From NCBI GenBank assembly GCA_964020155.1, contig OZ026570.1, forward strand, positions 1 to 64,000: a stretch of 64,000 bases of DNA, given 5' to 3'. Below the pieces are notes generated by a model. It was given only the letters and a program-made list of their open reading frames with translations. It had not been told where the DNA came from and did not search any database. Below are positions 13,901-25,999 of this stretch, piece after piece; within the stretch, counting starts at the first letter, position 1; each line of letters opens with the position of its first letter. This DNA comes from Chondrilla cf. caribensis. Taxonomy: Eukaryota; Porifera; Demospongiae; Chondrillida; Chondrillidae. The position numbers were made by a program, and so were the translations under genes.

Positions 13901-16104
13901 TGTGTCTGTGCATTTGGATTTCAGCTATGATGCATCACGGGAACACAGGAGAGGCCGTGGTGACAAGACCAAAAATTGACATTTTTTGGGCTTGTCACCA
14001 CGAGGCTTATAGCGCACTCAGGACAATCAGAATGCTTGCGAAATTGTGTTGGTGAGTTAGGCATGGACACTAGGTAGCCCTTGGTGACCAGAAAAGAAAG
14101 CTTAAATTGCTTAGTTGATCACCACAAGGCGTAATACACTTATATATGAATCTACATACAAAGTATATACATTGGCAATAGGGGGAAATTTTGGTCGACA
14201 TCAAAATGCATCCTTTTTGCTATCAGAAGGTAGCTACCAGGTCCAGGAGAGTGTCTGTGCATTTGGATTTCAGCTATGATGCATCACGTGCACACAGGAG
14301 AGGCCGTGGTGACAAGACCAAAAATTGACATTTTTTGGGCTTGTCACCACGAGGCTTATAGCGCACTCAGGACAATCAGAATGCTTGCGAAATTGTGTTG
14401 GTGAGTTAGGCATGGACACTAGGTAGCCCATGGTGACCAGAAAAGAAATCTCAAATTGTTTAGGTGATCACCCAAGGCGTAATACACTTATATATGAATC
14501 TACATACAAAGTATATACATTGGCAATAGGGGGAAATTTTGGTCGACATCAAAATGCATCCTTTTTGCTATCAGAAGGTAGCTACCAGGTCCAGGAGTGT
14601 GTCTGTGCATTTGGATTTCAGCTATGATGCATCACGTACACACAGGAGAGGCCGTGGTGACCAGCAAAGAAATCTCAAATTGCTTAGGTGATCACCACAA
14701 GGCGTAATACACTTATATATGAATCTACATACAAAGTATATACATTCTATTATATGTGGCACTGGGGGGAAATTTTGGTCGACATCAAAATGCATCCTTT
14801 TTGCTATCAGAAGGTAGCTACCAGGTCCAGGAGTGTGTCTGTGCATTTGGATTTCAGCTATGATGCATCACGTGCACACAGGATAGGCCGTGGTGACAAG
14901 ACCAAAAATTGACATTTTTTGGGCTTGTCACCACGAGGCTTATAGCGCACTCAGGACAATCAGAATGCTTACGAAATTGTGTTGGTGAGTTTGGCATGGA
15001 CACTGGGTAGCCCTTGGTGAACAGAAAAGAAATCTCAAATTGCTTAGTTGATCACCACAAGGCGTATTACACGCATATATGAATCTACATACAAAGTATA
15101 TACATTCTATTATATGTGGCACTGGGGGGAAATTTTGGTCGACATCAAAATGCAACTTTTTGCTATCAGAAGGTAGCTACCAGGTCCAGGAGTGTGTCTG
15201 TGCATTTGGATTTCAGCTGTGATGCATCACGTGCACACAGGAGAAGCCGTGGTGACAAGACCAAAAATGGACATTTTTTGGGCTTGTCACCACGAGGCTT
15301 ATAGCGCACTCAGGACAATCAGAATGCTTACGAAATTGTGTTGGTGAGTTAGGCATGGACACTAGGTAGCCCTTGGTGACCAGAAAAGAAATCTCAAATT
15401 GCTCAGGTGATCACCCAAGGCGTAATACACTTATATATGAATCTACATTCAAAGTATGTACATTGGCAATAGGGGGAAATTTTGGTCGACATCAAAATGC
15501 AACTTTTTGCTATCAGAAGGTAGCTACTAGGTCCAGGAGTGTGTCTGTGCATTTGGATTTCAGCTATGATGCATCACGTGCACACAGGAGAGGTCGTGGT
15601 GACAACTCAAAAAATTTGACATTTTTTGGGCTTGTCACCACGAGGCTTATAACGCACTCAGGACAATCAGAATGTTTCCGAAATTGTGTTGGTGAGTTTG
15701 GTATGGACACTGGGTAGCCCTTGGTGACCAGAAAAGAAATCTCAAATTGCTTAGGTGATCACCACAAGGCGTATTACACGCATATATGAATGTACATACA
15801 AAGTATATACATTCTATTATATGTGGCACTGGGGGGAAATTTTGGTCGACATCAAAATGCATCCTTTTTGCTATCAGAAGGTAGCTACTAGGTCCAGGAG
15901 TGTGTCTGTGCAATTGGATTAGAGCTCTGATGCATCACGTGCACACAGGAGAGGCTGTGGTGACAACTCAAGAAATTGACATTTTTTGGCTTGTCACCAC
16001 GAGGCTTATAACGCACTCAGGACAATCAGAATGCGTACGGAATTGTGTTGATTCATGAGTTTGGCATGGACACTGGGTAGCCCTTGGTGACCAGACAAGA
16101 AATT
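4954..16104 (+). repeat. Satellite C, first array (~348/360-bp units)
   Basis: About 32 tandem units of a repeat present in a short form (348 bp, with TTGGCAATAGGGGG) and a longer form (about 354-360 bp, with CTATTATATGTGGCACTGG and CACCACAAGG). Units differ by a few percent, and the outermost unit (4954-5290) is the most degenerate. Longer periods are visible: 6336-8457 matches 8458-10579 (2122 bp), and blocks near 10591-11183 recur near 13038-13630 (2447 bp). Every unit carries a hairpin-capable dyad and a CACGTG motif. Short frames recurring in each unit, on both strands, are side-effects of the repeat. Confidence 0.96.
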
Positions 16105-17138
16105 GTTACTCGATACTCTCCCATACATTGAAAAAATTGAAAAAATATTAAGCACCTTCCAATGTAACTGAAGTTAAGGGTCACCTATTGAGATGGGAAT
16201 TGTTTCAAAAGTTAGCTCACGTCCCCAGCTAGGTCTGTCTGAAATATCAAATTGACACGCCCCCTCCCCCATGAGCTATGCAAAAAGGTGCTTAGCGTTT
16301 TATCTCCTATACTCTCCCATACATTGAAAAAATATTAAGCACCTTCCAATGTAGCTGGGGTTACGTGTTATCTATTGAGATGGGAATTGTTTCAGAAGTT
16401 AGTTCACGTCCCTGCCTAGATCTGTCTAAAATATCAAGTTGACACGCCCCCTCCCCCATGAGCTATGCAAAAAGGTGCTTAGCGTTTTATCTCCTATACT
16501 CTCCCATACATTGAAAAAATATTAAGCACCTTCCAATGTAGCTGGGGTTACGTGTTATCTATTGAGATGGGAATTGTTTCAGAAGTTAGTTCACGTCCCT
16601 GCCTAGATCTGTCTAAAATATCAAGTTGACACGCCCCCTCCCCCATGAGCTATGCAAAAAGGTGCTTAGCGTTTTATCTCCTATACTCTCCCATACATTG
16701 AAAAAATATTAAGCACCTTCCAATGTAGCTGGGGTTACGTGTTATCTATTGAGATGGGAATTGTTTCAGAAGTTAGTTCACGTCCCTGCCTAGATCTGTC
16801 TAAAATATCAAGTTGACACGCCCCCTCCCCCATGAGCTATGCAAAAAGGTGCTTAGCGTTTTCTCTCCTATACTCTCCCATACATTGAAAAAATATTAAG
16901 CACCTTCCAATGTAACTGGAGTTACGGGTCACCTATTGAAATGGGAATTGTTTCAGAAGTTAGTTCACGTCCCTAGCTAGGTCTGTCTAAAATATCAAGT
17001 TGACACGCCCCCTCTCTAATGAGCTATGAAAAAAGGTGCTTAGCGTTTTATCTCCTATACTCTCCCATACATTGAAAAAAAATATTAAGCACCTTCCAAT
17101 GTAACTGGAGTTACGGGTCACCTATTGAGACCTTCTTG
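16105..17138 (+). repeat. Satellite D, first array (187-bp units)
   Basis: Five to six tandem units with a 187-bp period: TCTCCTATACTCTCCC recurs at 16303, 16490 and 16677. The internal units are almost identical and the outer ones diverge. Each unit contains two interleaved inverted repeats, AAGGTGCTTA with TAAGCACCTT, and TACATTG with CAATGTA (first set 16285-16353). There is no convincing coding potential. Confidence 0.94.
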
Positions 17139-18712
17139 ATATCTTCTCTTTGCAGAGGAATACTGCTATGTCCCTTACAGTGTTCGCGCATTCTCCGACG
17201 AAGTTTCTATCACAGGAAAGCAATAATACACATACAGTCTGGAATGTAGGAAAACTTTACATACCCTCGGGTTTTATAGTATTAAAAACTGAAGACTTTG
17301 TAAAGCTCCCTCGCCGTAGCTACGAGCTACGTAGCTCCACCATCTTCGAGTATATTCGAATTTAGGAAATACTGCAACATCATATAATATGCATTCCTAC
17401 GCGTAACCACTACAGTGAATTTATATTATTTATATTGTGCGAACAAAATGGCCGATTTCAAAACGCCGACAATTAGGATTTGGGCTAGAATTTGAGCGCA
17501 AAGACTTCAATGAGCTTTAAATCTTCACCGAAGGTTCTTCTAAACCTATTAGAGACGATCAAGTGATTCGAGTGCCTGTGGGTGGCCTATTCTCCGAATT
17601 GAACATTGAGGGCAACTTTAAATAGCGCAGATAATAATAATAAAATAGATAGGTCACGGTGGCGGGGTGGTCAGGTGACACGACTCTAGGCTCCAGGTCG
17701 CGGGTTCGAATCCTCAAAAGGACGGTTTTTTTCTCTGAAAAAAAATAGCTCACTTCCTGGTGGTCAGTCGCATACTCTCTACAAAGAAACGTAGGGGGGA
17801 GCTTTGGGACTCGCGGCTGACCTCCCAGCTAGAATAGTGTCTTCTGCATTCGTGGAATGACGCAAGTACACAGTCTCTGTGGAAAGTCCCTGTGAAGCTC
17901 TACATATATAGGTGTCTTTGACCCTGAGTGGGTGACTTTTTTATGAATTACAAATCCGACAATTTCTTCATTTCATTAATGTGATCATTATAATACAGTA
18001 TTTTGATACTTGAACAAATTATGAACAACATAAGGTTGGAAAGAGTGAAGGCTATTGCTACACCCACGTACTACCATTTTAACTAATATTTATTATGTAA
18101 TTATGTGTTTATTTTAATTGTCAATAACGAGTATCTATGGCCTAAATAAGTATACCCAACTTAACCTAAGTGACAGTCGATTAGAATAGAGGGAATGGGT
18201 ATTTCCTGTGAATGTGTAAAAGGGGTGGGTCCTGTATTGATGTTACGGCGTTAAAATCAAGATGCTGATTGTCCCACATGTAGTTAAATTTGATATTAAT
18301 TTTAACAAAGCCAAAAGGTTTCAAAATGAAAGTATGTCAGTCACCTTTATCAGTTTGGAACACTTACGTATGTTTGCAACAATTTCAACTGAGGAATAAT
18401 ATGACTGAAACAACTTTTTGCATTTTATTAATAAGTAGAATGGTAAATTCAAAAGTTCTCAATTCTTGTTACTGTCAATGCAAAGAACTGTGATATTTCT
18501 CTGGAAGTGTTTGGAGAAGACCTGCAGGAAGGCAAGAGCAGAGCATTCACACTTTACATACCAGCTACAGGTATGCACCTAGTGACCCTCTCACCTCAGT
18601 CCTTCAATACTGTACTACTAAACAGTTTGGAGAAGTACCTCTGGAGAGATAAAAATATGTTCACAACAATTTGACTATTTCAGTGGACACAGCTGACCTG
18701 TCCTGAATCACA
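17139..18712 (+). mobile_element. Element E, copy 1 (subtelomeric duplicated segment)
   Basis: A 1.57-kb segment that reappears as a close copy at 29813-31360; both start at ATATCTTCTCTTTGCAG and end at CTGACCTGTCCTGAATCACA. It sits exactly between the end of a satellite D array and the start of a satellite C array. It contains a SINE-like segment and, near its end, a short exon-like stretch (about 18487-18572) followed by a GTATGC donor-like site. I see no transposase, reverse transcriptase or terminal repeats, so it may be a non-autonomous element or a subtelomeric duplication block rather than a transposon proper. Confidence 0.8.
17620..17945 (+). mobile_element. tRNA-derived SINE-like segment in element E copy 1
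   Basis: The segment has a Pol III A-box-like string (TGGCGGGGTGG, 17660-17670) and a perfect B box (GGTTCGAATCC, 17703-17713), with spacing typical of a tRNA gene, followed by a non-tRNA body of about 230 bp. The flanking arms do not fold as a functional tRNA acceptor stem. This layout fits a tRNA-headed SINE. It lies inside element E, so the two E copies may simply have carried it along. Confidence 0.65.
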
Positions 18713-21700
18713 GGTCCAGGAGTGTGTCTGTGCATTCGGATTTGAGCTACGATGCATCACGTGCACACAGGAGAGGCCGTGGTGACAACTCAAAAAATTG
18801 ACATTTTTTGGCTTGTCACCACGAGGCTTATAACGCACTCAGGACAATCAGAATGCTTACGAAATTGGGTTGGTGAGTTAGGCATGGACACTAGGTAGCC
18901 CTTGGTGACCAGAAAAGAAATCTCAAATTGCTTAGGTGATCACCACAAGGCGTAATACACTTATATATTAATCTACATTCAAAGTATATACATTGGCAAT
19001 AGGGGGAAATTTTGGTCGACATCAAAATGCATCCTTTTTGCTATCAGAAGGTAGCTACCAGGTCCAAGAGTGTGTCTGTGCATTTGGATTTCAGCTATGA
19101 TGCATCACGTGCACACAGGAGAGGCCGTGGTGACAAGACCAAAAATTGACATTTTTTGGGCTTGTCACCACGAGGCTTATAGCGCACTCAGGACAATCAG
19201 AATGCTTGCGAAATTGTGTTGGTGAGTTAGGCATGGACACTAGGTAGCCCTTGGTGACCAGAAAAGAAATCTCAAATTGCTTAGGTGATCACCCAAGGCG
19301 TAATACACTTATATATGAATCTACATACAAAGTATATACATTGGCAATAGGGGGAAATTTTGGTCGACATCAAAATGCATCCTTTTTGCTATCAGAAGGT
19401 AGCTACCAGGTCCAGGAGTGTGTCTGTGCATTTGGATTTCAGCTATGATGCATCACGTGCACACAGGAGAGGCCGTGGTGACAAGACCAAAAATTGACAT
19501 TTTTTGGGCTTGTCACCACGAGGCTTATAGCGCACTCAGGACAATCAGAATGCTTGCGAAATTGTGTTGGTGAGTTAGGCATGGACACTAGGTAGCCCTT
19601 GGTGACCAGAAAAGAAATCTCAAATTGCTTAGGTGATCACCCAAGGCGTAATACACTTATATATGAATCTACATACAAAGTATATACATTGGCAATAGGG
19701 GGAAATTTTGGTCGACATCAAAATGCATCCTTTTTGCTATCAGAAGGTAGCTACCAGGTCCAGGAGTGTGTCTGTGCATTTGGATTGCAGCTATGATGCA
19801 TCACGTGCACACAGGAGAGGCCGTGGTGACAAGACCAAAAATTGACATTTTTTGGGCTTGTCACCACGAGGCTTATAGCGCACTCAGGACAATCAGAATG
19901 CTTGCGAAATTGTGTTGGTGAGTTAGGCATGGACACTAGGTAGCCCTTGGTGACCAGAAAAGAAATCTCAAATTGCTTAGGTGATCACCCAAGGCGTAAT
20001 ACACTTATATATGAATCTACATACAAAGTATGTACATTGGCAATAGGGGGAAATGTTGGTCGACATCAAAATGCATCCTTTTTGCTATCAGAAGGTAGCT
20101 ACCAGGTCCAGGAGTGTGTCTGTGCATTTGGATTTCAGCTATGATGCATCACGGGAACACAGGAGAGGCCGTGGTGACAAGACCAAAAATTGACATTTTT
20201 TGGGCTTGTCACCACGAGGCTTATAGCGCACTCAGGACAATCAGAATGCTTGCGAAATTGTGTTGGTGAGTTAGGCATGGACACTAGGTAGCCCTTGGTG
20301 ACCAGCAAAGAAATCTCAAATTGCTTAGGTGATCACCCAAGGCGTAATACACTTATATATGAATCTACATACAAAGTATATACATTGGCAATAGGGGGAA
20401 ATGTTGGTCGACATCAAAATGCAACTGTTTGCTAACAGAAGGTAGCTACCAGGTCCAGGAGTGTGTCTGTGCATTTGGATTTGAGCTATGATGCATCACG
20501 TGCACACAGGAGAGGCCGTGGTGACAAGACCAAAAATTGACATTTTTTGGGCTTGTCACCACGAGGCTTATAGCGCACTCAGGACAATCAGAATGCTTGC
20601 GAAATTGTGTTGGTGAGTTAGGCATGGACACTAGGTAGCCCTTGGTGACCAGAAAAGAAATCTCAAATTGCTTAGGTGATCACCCAAGGCGTAATACACT
20701 TATATATGAATCTACATACAAAGTATATACATTGGCAATAGGGGGAAATTTTGGTCGACATCAAAATGCAACTGTTTGCTAACAGAAGGTAGCTACTAGG
20801 TCCAGGAGTGTGTCTGTGCATTTGGATTTGAGCTATAATGCATCACGTGCACACAGGAGAGGCCGTGGTGACAAGACCAAAAATTGACATTTTTTGGGCT
20901 TGTCACCACGAGGCTTATAGCGCACTCAGGACAATCAGAATGCTTACGAAATTGTGTTGGTGAGTTTGGCATGGACACTGGGTAGCCCTTGGTGAACAGA
21001 AAAGAAATCTCAAATTGCTTAGTTGATCACCACAAGGCGTATTACACGCATATATGAATCTACATACAAAGTATATACATTGGCAATAGGGGGAAATTTT
21101 GGTCGACATCAAAAAGCAACTTTTTGCTATCAGAAGGTAGCTACCAGGTCCAGGAGTGTGTCTGTGCATTTGGATTTCAGCTATGATGCATCACGTGCAC
21201 ACAGGAGAGGCCGTGGTGACAAGACCAAAAATTGACATTTTTTGGGCTTGTCACCACGAGGCTTATAGCGCACTCAGGACAATCAGAATGCTTGCGAAAT
21301 TGTGTTGGTGAGTTAGGCATGGACACTAGGTAGCCGTTGGTGACCAGAAAAGAAATCTCAAATTGCTTAGGTGATCACCACAAGGCGTATTACACGAATA
21401 TATGAATCTACATACAAGGTATATACATTCTATTATATGTGCCACTGGGGGGAAATTTTGGTCGACATCAAAATGCATCCTTTTTGCTATCAGAAGGTAG
21501 CTACCAGGTCCAGGAGTGTGTATGTGCATTCGGATTTGACCTATGATGCATCACGTGAACACAGGAGAGGCCGTGGTGACAAGACCAAAAATTGACATTT
21601 TTTGGGCTTGTCACCACGAGGCTTATAGCGCACTCAGGACAATCAGAATCCTTACGAAATTGTGTTGGTGAGTTAGGCATGGACACTAGGTAGCCCTTGG

Positions 21701-24700
21701 TGACCAGCAAAGAAATCTCAAATTGCTTAGGTGATCACCCAAGGCGTAATACACTTATATATGAATCTACATACAAAGTATATACATTGGCAATAGGGGG
21801 AAATTTTGGTCGACATCAAAATGCAACTTTTTGCTATCAGAAGGTAGCTACCAGGTCCAGGAGTGTGTCTGTGCATTCGGATTTCAGCTATGATTCATCA
21901 CGTGCACACAGGAGAGGCCGTGGTGACAAGACCAAAAATTGACATTTTTTGGGCTTGTCACCACGAGGCTTATAGCGCACTCAGGACAATCAGAATGCTT
22001 GCGAAATTGTGTTGGTGAGTTAGGCATGGACACTAGGTAGCCCTTGGTGACCAGAAAAGAAATCTCAAATTGCTTAGGTGATCACCCAAGGCGTAATACA
22101 CTTATATATGAATCTACATACAAAGTATGTACATTGGCAATAGGGGGAAATTTTGGTCGACATCAAAATGCATCCTTTTTGCTATCAGAAGGTAGCTACC
22201 AGGTCCAGGAGTGTGTCTGTGCATTTGGATTTCAGCTATGATGCATCACGGGAACACAGGAGAGGCCGTGGTGACAAGACCAAAAATTGACATTTTTTGG
22301 GCTTGTCACCACGAGGCTTATAGCGCACTCAGGACAATCAGAATGCTTGCGAAATTGTGTTGGTGAGTTAGGCATGGACACTAGGTAGCCCTTGGTGACC
22401 AGCAAAGAAATCTCAAATTGCTTAGGTGATCACCCAAGGCGTAATACACTTATATATGAATCTACATACAAAGTATATACATTGGCAATAGGGGGAAATG
22501 TTGGTCGACATCAAAATGCAACTGTTTGCTAACAGAAGGTAGCTACCAGGTCCAGGAGTGTGTCTGTGCATTTGGATTTGAGCTATGATGCATCACGTGC
22601 ACACAGGAGAGGCCGTGGTGACAAGACCAAAAATTGACATTTTTTGGGCTTGTCACCACGAGGCTTATAGCGCACTCAGGACAATCAGAATGCTTGCGAA
22701 ATTGTGTTGGTGAGTTAGGCATGGACACTAGGTAGCCCTTGGTGACCAGAAAAGAAATCTCAAATTGCTTAGGTGATCACCCAAGGCGTAATACACTTAT
22801 ATATGAATCTACATACAAAGTATATACATTGGCAATAGGGGGAAATTTTGGTCGACATCAAAATGCAACTGTTTGCTAACAGAAGGTAGCTACTAGGTCC
22901 AGGAGTGTGTCTGTGCATTTGGATTTGAGCTATAATGCATCACGTGCACACAGGAGAGGCCGTGGTGACAAGACCAAAAATTGACATTTTTTGGGCTTGT
23001 CACCACGAGGCTTATAGCGCACTCAGGACAATCAGAATGCTTACGAAATTGTGTTGGTGAGTTTGGCATGGACACTGGGTAGCCCTTGGTGAACAGAAAA
23101 GAAATCTCAAATTGCTTAGTTGATCACCACAAGGCGTATTACACGCATATATGAATCTACATACAAAGTATATACATTGGCAATAGGGGGAAATTTTGGT
23201 CGACATCAAAAAGCAACTTTTTGCTATCAGAAGGTAGCTACCAGGTCCAGGAGTGTGTCTGTGCATTTGAATTTGAACTATGATGCATCACGTGCACACA
23301 GGAGAGGCCGTGGTGACAAGACCAAAAATTGACATTTTTTGGGCTTGTCACCACGAGGCTTATAGCGCACTCAGGACAATCAGAATGCTTGCGAAATTGT
23401 GTTGGTGAGTTAGGCATGGACACTAGGTAGCCGTTGGTGACCAGAAAAGAAATCTCAAATTGCTTAGGTGATCACCACAAGGCGTATTACACGAATATAT
23501 GAATCTACATACAAGGTATATACATTCTATTATATGTGGCACTGGGGGGAAATTTTGGTCGACATCAAAATGCATCCTTTTTGCTATCAGAAGGTAGCTA
23601 CCAGGTCCAGGAGTGTGTATGTGCATTCGGATTTGACCTATGATGCATCACGTGCACACAGGAGAGGCCGTGGTGACAAGACCAAAAATTGACATTTTTT
23701 GGGCTTGTCACCACGAGGCTTATAGCGCACTCAGGACAATCAGAATCCTTACGAAATTGTGTTGGTGAGTTAGGCATGGACACTAGGTAGCCCATGGTGA
23801 CCAGCAAAGAAATCTCAAATTGCTTAGGTGATCACCCAAGGCGTAATACACTTATATATGAATCTACATACAAAGTATATACATTGGCAATAGGGGGAAA
23901 TTTTGGTCGACATCAAAATGCAACTTTTTGCTATCAGAAGGTAGCTACCAGGTCCAGGAGTGTGTCTGTGCATTCGGATTTCAGCTATGATTCATCACGT
24001 GCACACAGGAGAGGCCGTGGTGACAAGACCAAAAATTGACATTTTGTTTCCTTGTCACCACGAGGCTTATACCTCATTCAGGACAATCAGAATGCTTACG
24101 AAATTGTGTTGGTGAGTAAGGTATGGACACTAGGTAGCCCTTGGTGACCAGCAAATTAATCTCAAATTGCTTAGGTGATCACCCAAGGCGTAATACACTT
24201 ATATATGAATCTACATACAAAGTATATACATTGGCAATAGGGGGAAATTTTGGTCGACATCAAAATGCAACTTTTTAGCTATCAGAAGGTAGCTACCAGG
24301 TCCAGGAGTGTGTATGTGCATTCGGATTTGACCTATGATGCATCACGTGCACACAGGAGAGGCCGTGGTGACAAGACCAAAAATTGACATTTTTTTTGCT
24401 TGTCACCACGAGGCTTATAGTGCATTCAGGACAATCAGAATGCTTACGAAATTGTGTTGGTGAGTTATACATGGACACTAGGTAGCCCTTGGTGACCAGC
24501 AAAGAAATCTCAAATTGCTTAGGTGATCACCCAAGGTGTAATACACTTATATATGAATCTACATACAAAGTATATACATTGGCAATAGGGGGAAATTTTG
24601 GTCGACATCAAAATGCAACTTTTTGCTATCAGAAGGTAGCTACCAGGTCCAGGAGTGTGTCTGTGCATTCGGATTTCAGCTATGATTCATCACGTGCACA

Positions 24701-25999
24701 CAGGAGAGGCCGTGGTGACAAGACCAAAAATTGACATTTTGTTTCCTTGTCACCACGAGGCTTATACCTCATTCAGGACAATCAGAATGCTTACGAAATT
24801 GTGTTGGTGAGTAAGGTATGGACACTAGGTAGCCCTTGGTGACCAGCAAATTAATCTCAAATTGCTTAGGTGATCACCCAAGGCGTAATACACTTATATA
24901 TGAATCTACATACAAAGTATATACATTGGCAATAGGGGGAAATTTTGGTCGACATCAAAATGCAACTTTTTAGCTATCAGAAGGTAGCTACCAGGTCCAG
25001 GAGTGTGTATGTGCATTCGGATTTGACCTATGATGCATCACGTGCACACAGGAGAGGCCGTGGTGACAAGACCAAAAATTGACATTTTTTTTGCTTGTCA
25101 CCACGAGGCTTATAGTGCATTCAGGACAATCAGAATGCTTACGAAATTGTGTTGGTGAGTTATACATGGACACTAGGTAGCCCTTGGTGACCAGAAAAGA
25201 AATCTCAAATTGCTTAGGTGATCACCCAAGGTGTAATACACTTATATATGAATCTACATACAAAGTATATACATTGGCAATAGGGGGAAATTTTGGTCGA
25301 CATCAAAATGCAACTTTTTAGCTATCAGAAGGTAGCTACCAGGTCCAGGAGTGTGTCTGTGCATTAGGATTTGACCTATGATGCATCACGTGCACACAGG
25401 AGAGGCTGTGGTGACAAGATCAAAAATTGACATTTTTTTGGCTTGTCACCACGAGGCTTATAGCGCACTCAGGACAATCAGAATGCTTGCAAAATTGTGC
25501 TGGTGAGTTAGGCATGGACACTAGGTAGCCCTTGGTGACCAGAAAAGAAATCTCAAATTGCTTAGGTGATCACCCAAGGCGTAATACACTTATATATGAA
25601 TCTACATACAAAGTATATACATTGGCAATAGGGGGAAATTTTGGTCGACATCAAAATGTAACTTTTTGCTATCAGAAGGTAGCTACCAGGTCCAGGAGTG
25701 TGTCTGTGCATTCGGATTTCAGCTATGGTGCATCACGTGCACACAGGAGAGGCCGTGGTGACAACTCAAAAAATTGACATTTTTTGCTTGTCACCATGAG
25801 GCTTATAGTGCACTTAGGACAATCAGAATGCTTGCAAAATTGTGTTGGTGAGTTTGTCATGGACACTAGGTAGCCCTTGGTGACCAGCAAAGAAATCTCA
25901 AATTGCTTAGGTGATCACCACAAGGCGTTGAAAACTTATATATGAATCTAAATACAAAGTATATATATTGGCACTAGGGGGAGATTTTGGTCGACATCA
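18711..25999 (+). repeat. Satellite C, second array
   Basis: About 21 tandem units of the same satellite as 4954-16104 and in the same orientation, resuming directly after element E. A strong higher-order repeat is present: 19947-22043 and 22044-24140 are near-copies 2097 bp apart (six units), shown by shared private variants such as GTATGTACATT and CTGTTTGCTAACAG. A smaller 695-bp (two-unit) period covers 24140-25190. The array breaks within a unit at about 25999, where satellite D begins. Confidence 0.96.

Noticed and set aside
4954..16104. CRISPR-like array
   Set aside because: Units are contiguous 350-bp satellites without unique spacers, in an animal chromosome.
17650..17725. Functional tRNA gene at the A/B boxes
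   Set aside because: The acceptor and anticodon arms do not pair properly; the region fits a SINE head instead.
5281..25777. Dozens of 60-115-codon frames repeating every ~350 bp on both strands
   Set aside because: They follow satellite C units, break whenever a unit has an indel, and occur on both strands at the same place. Selection on a peptide is not indicated.
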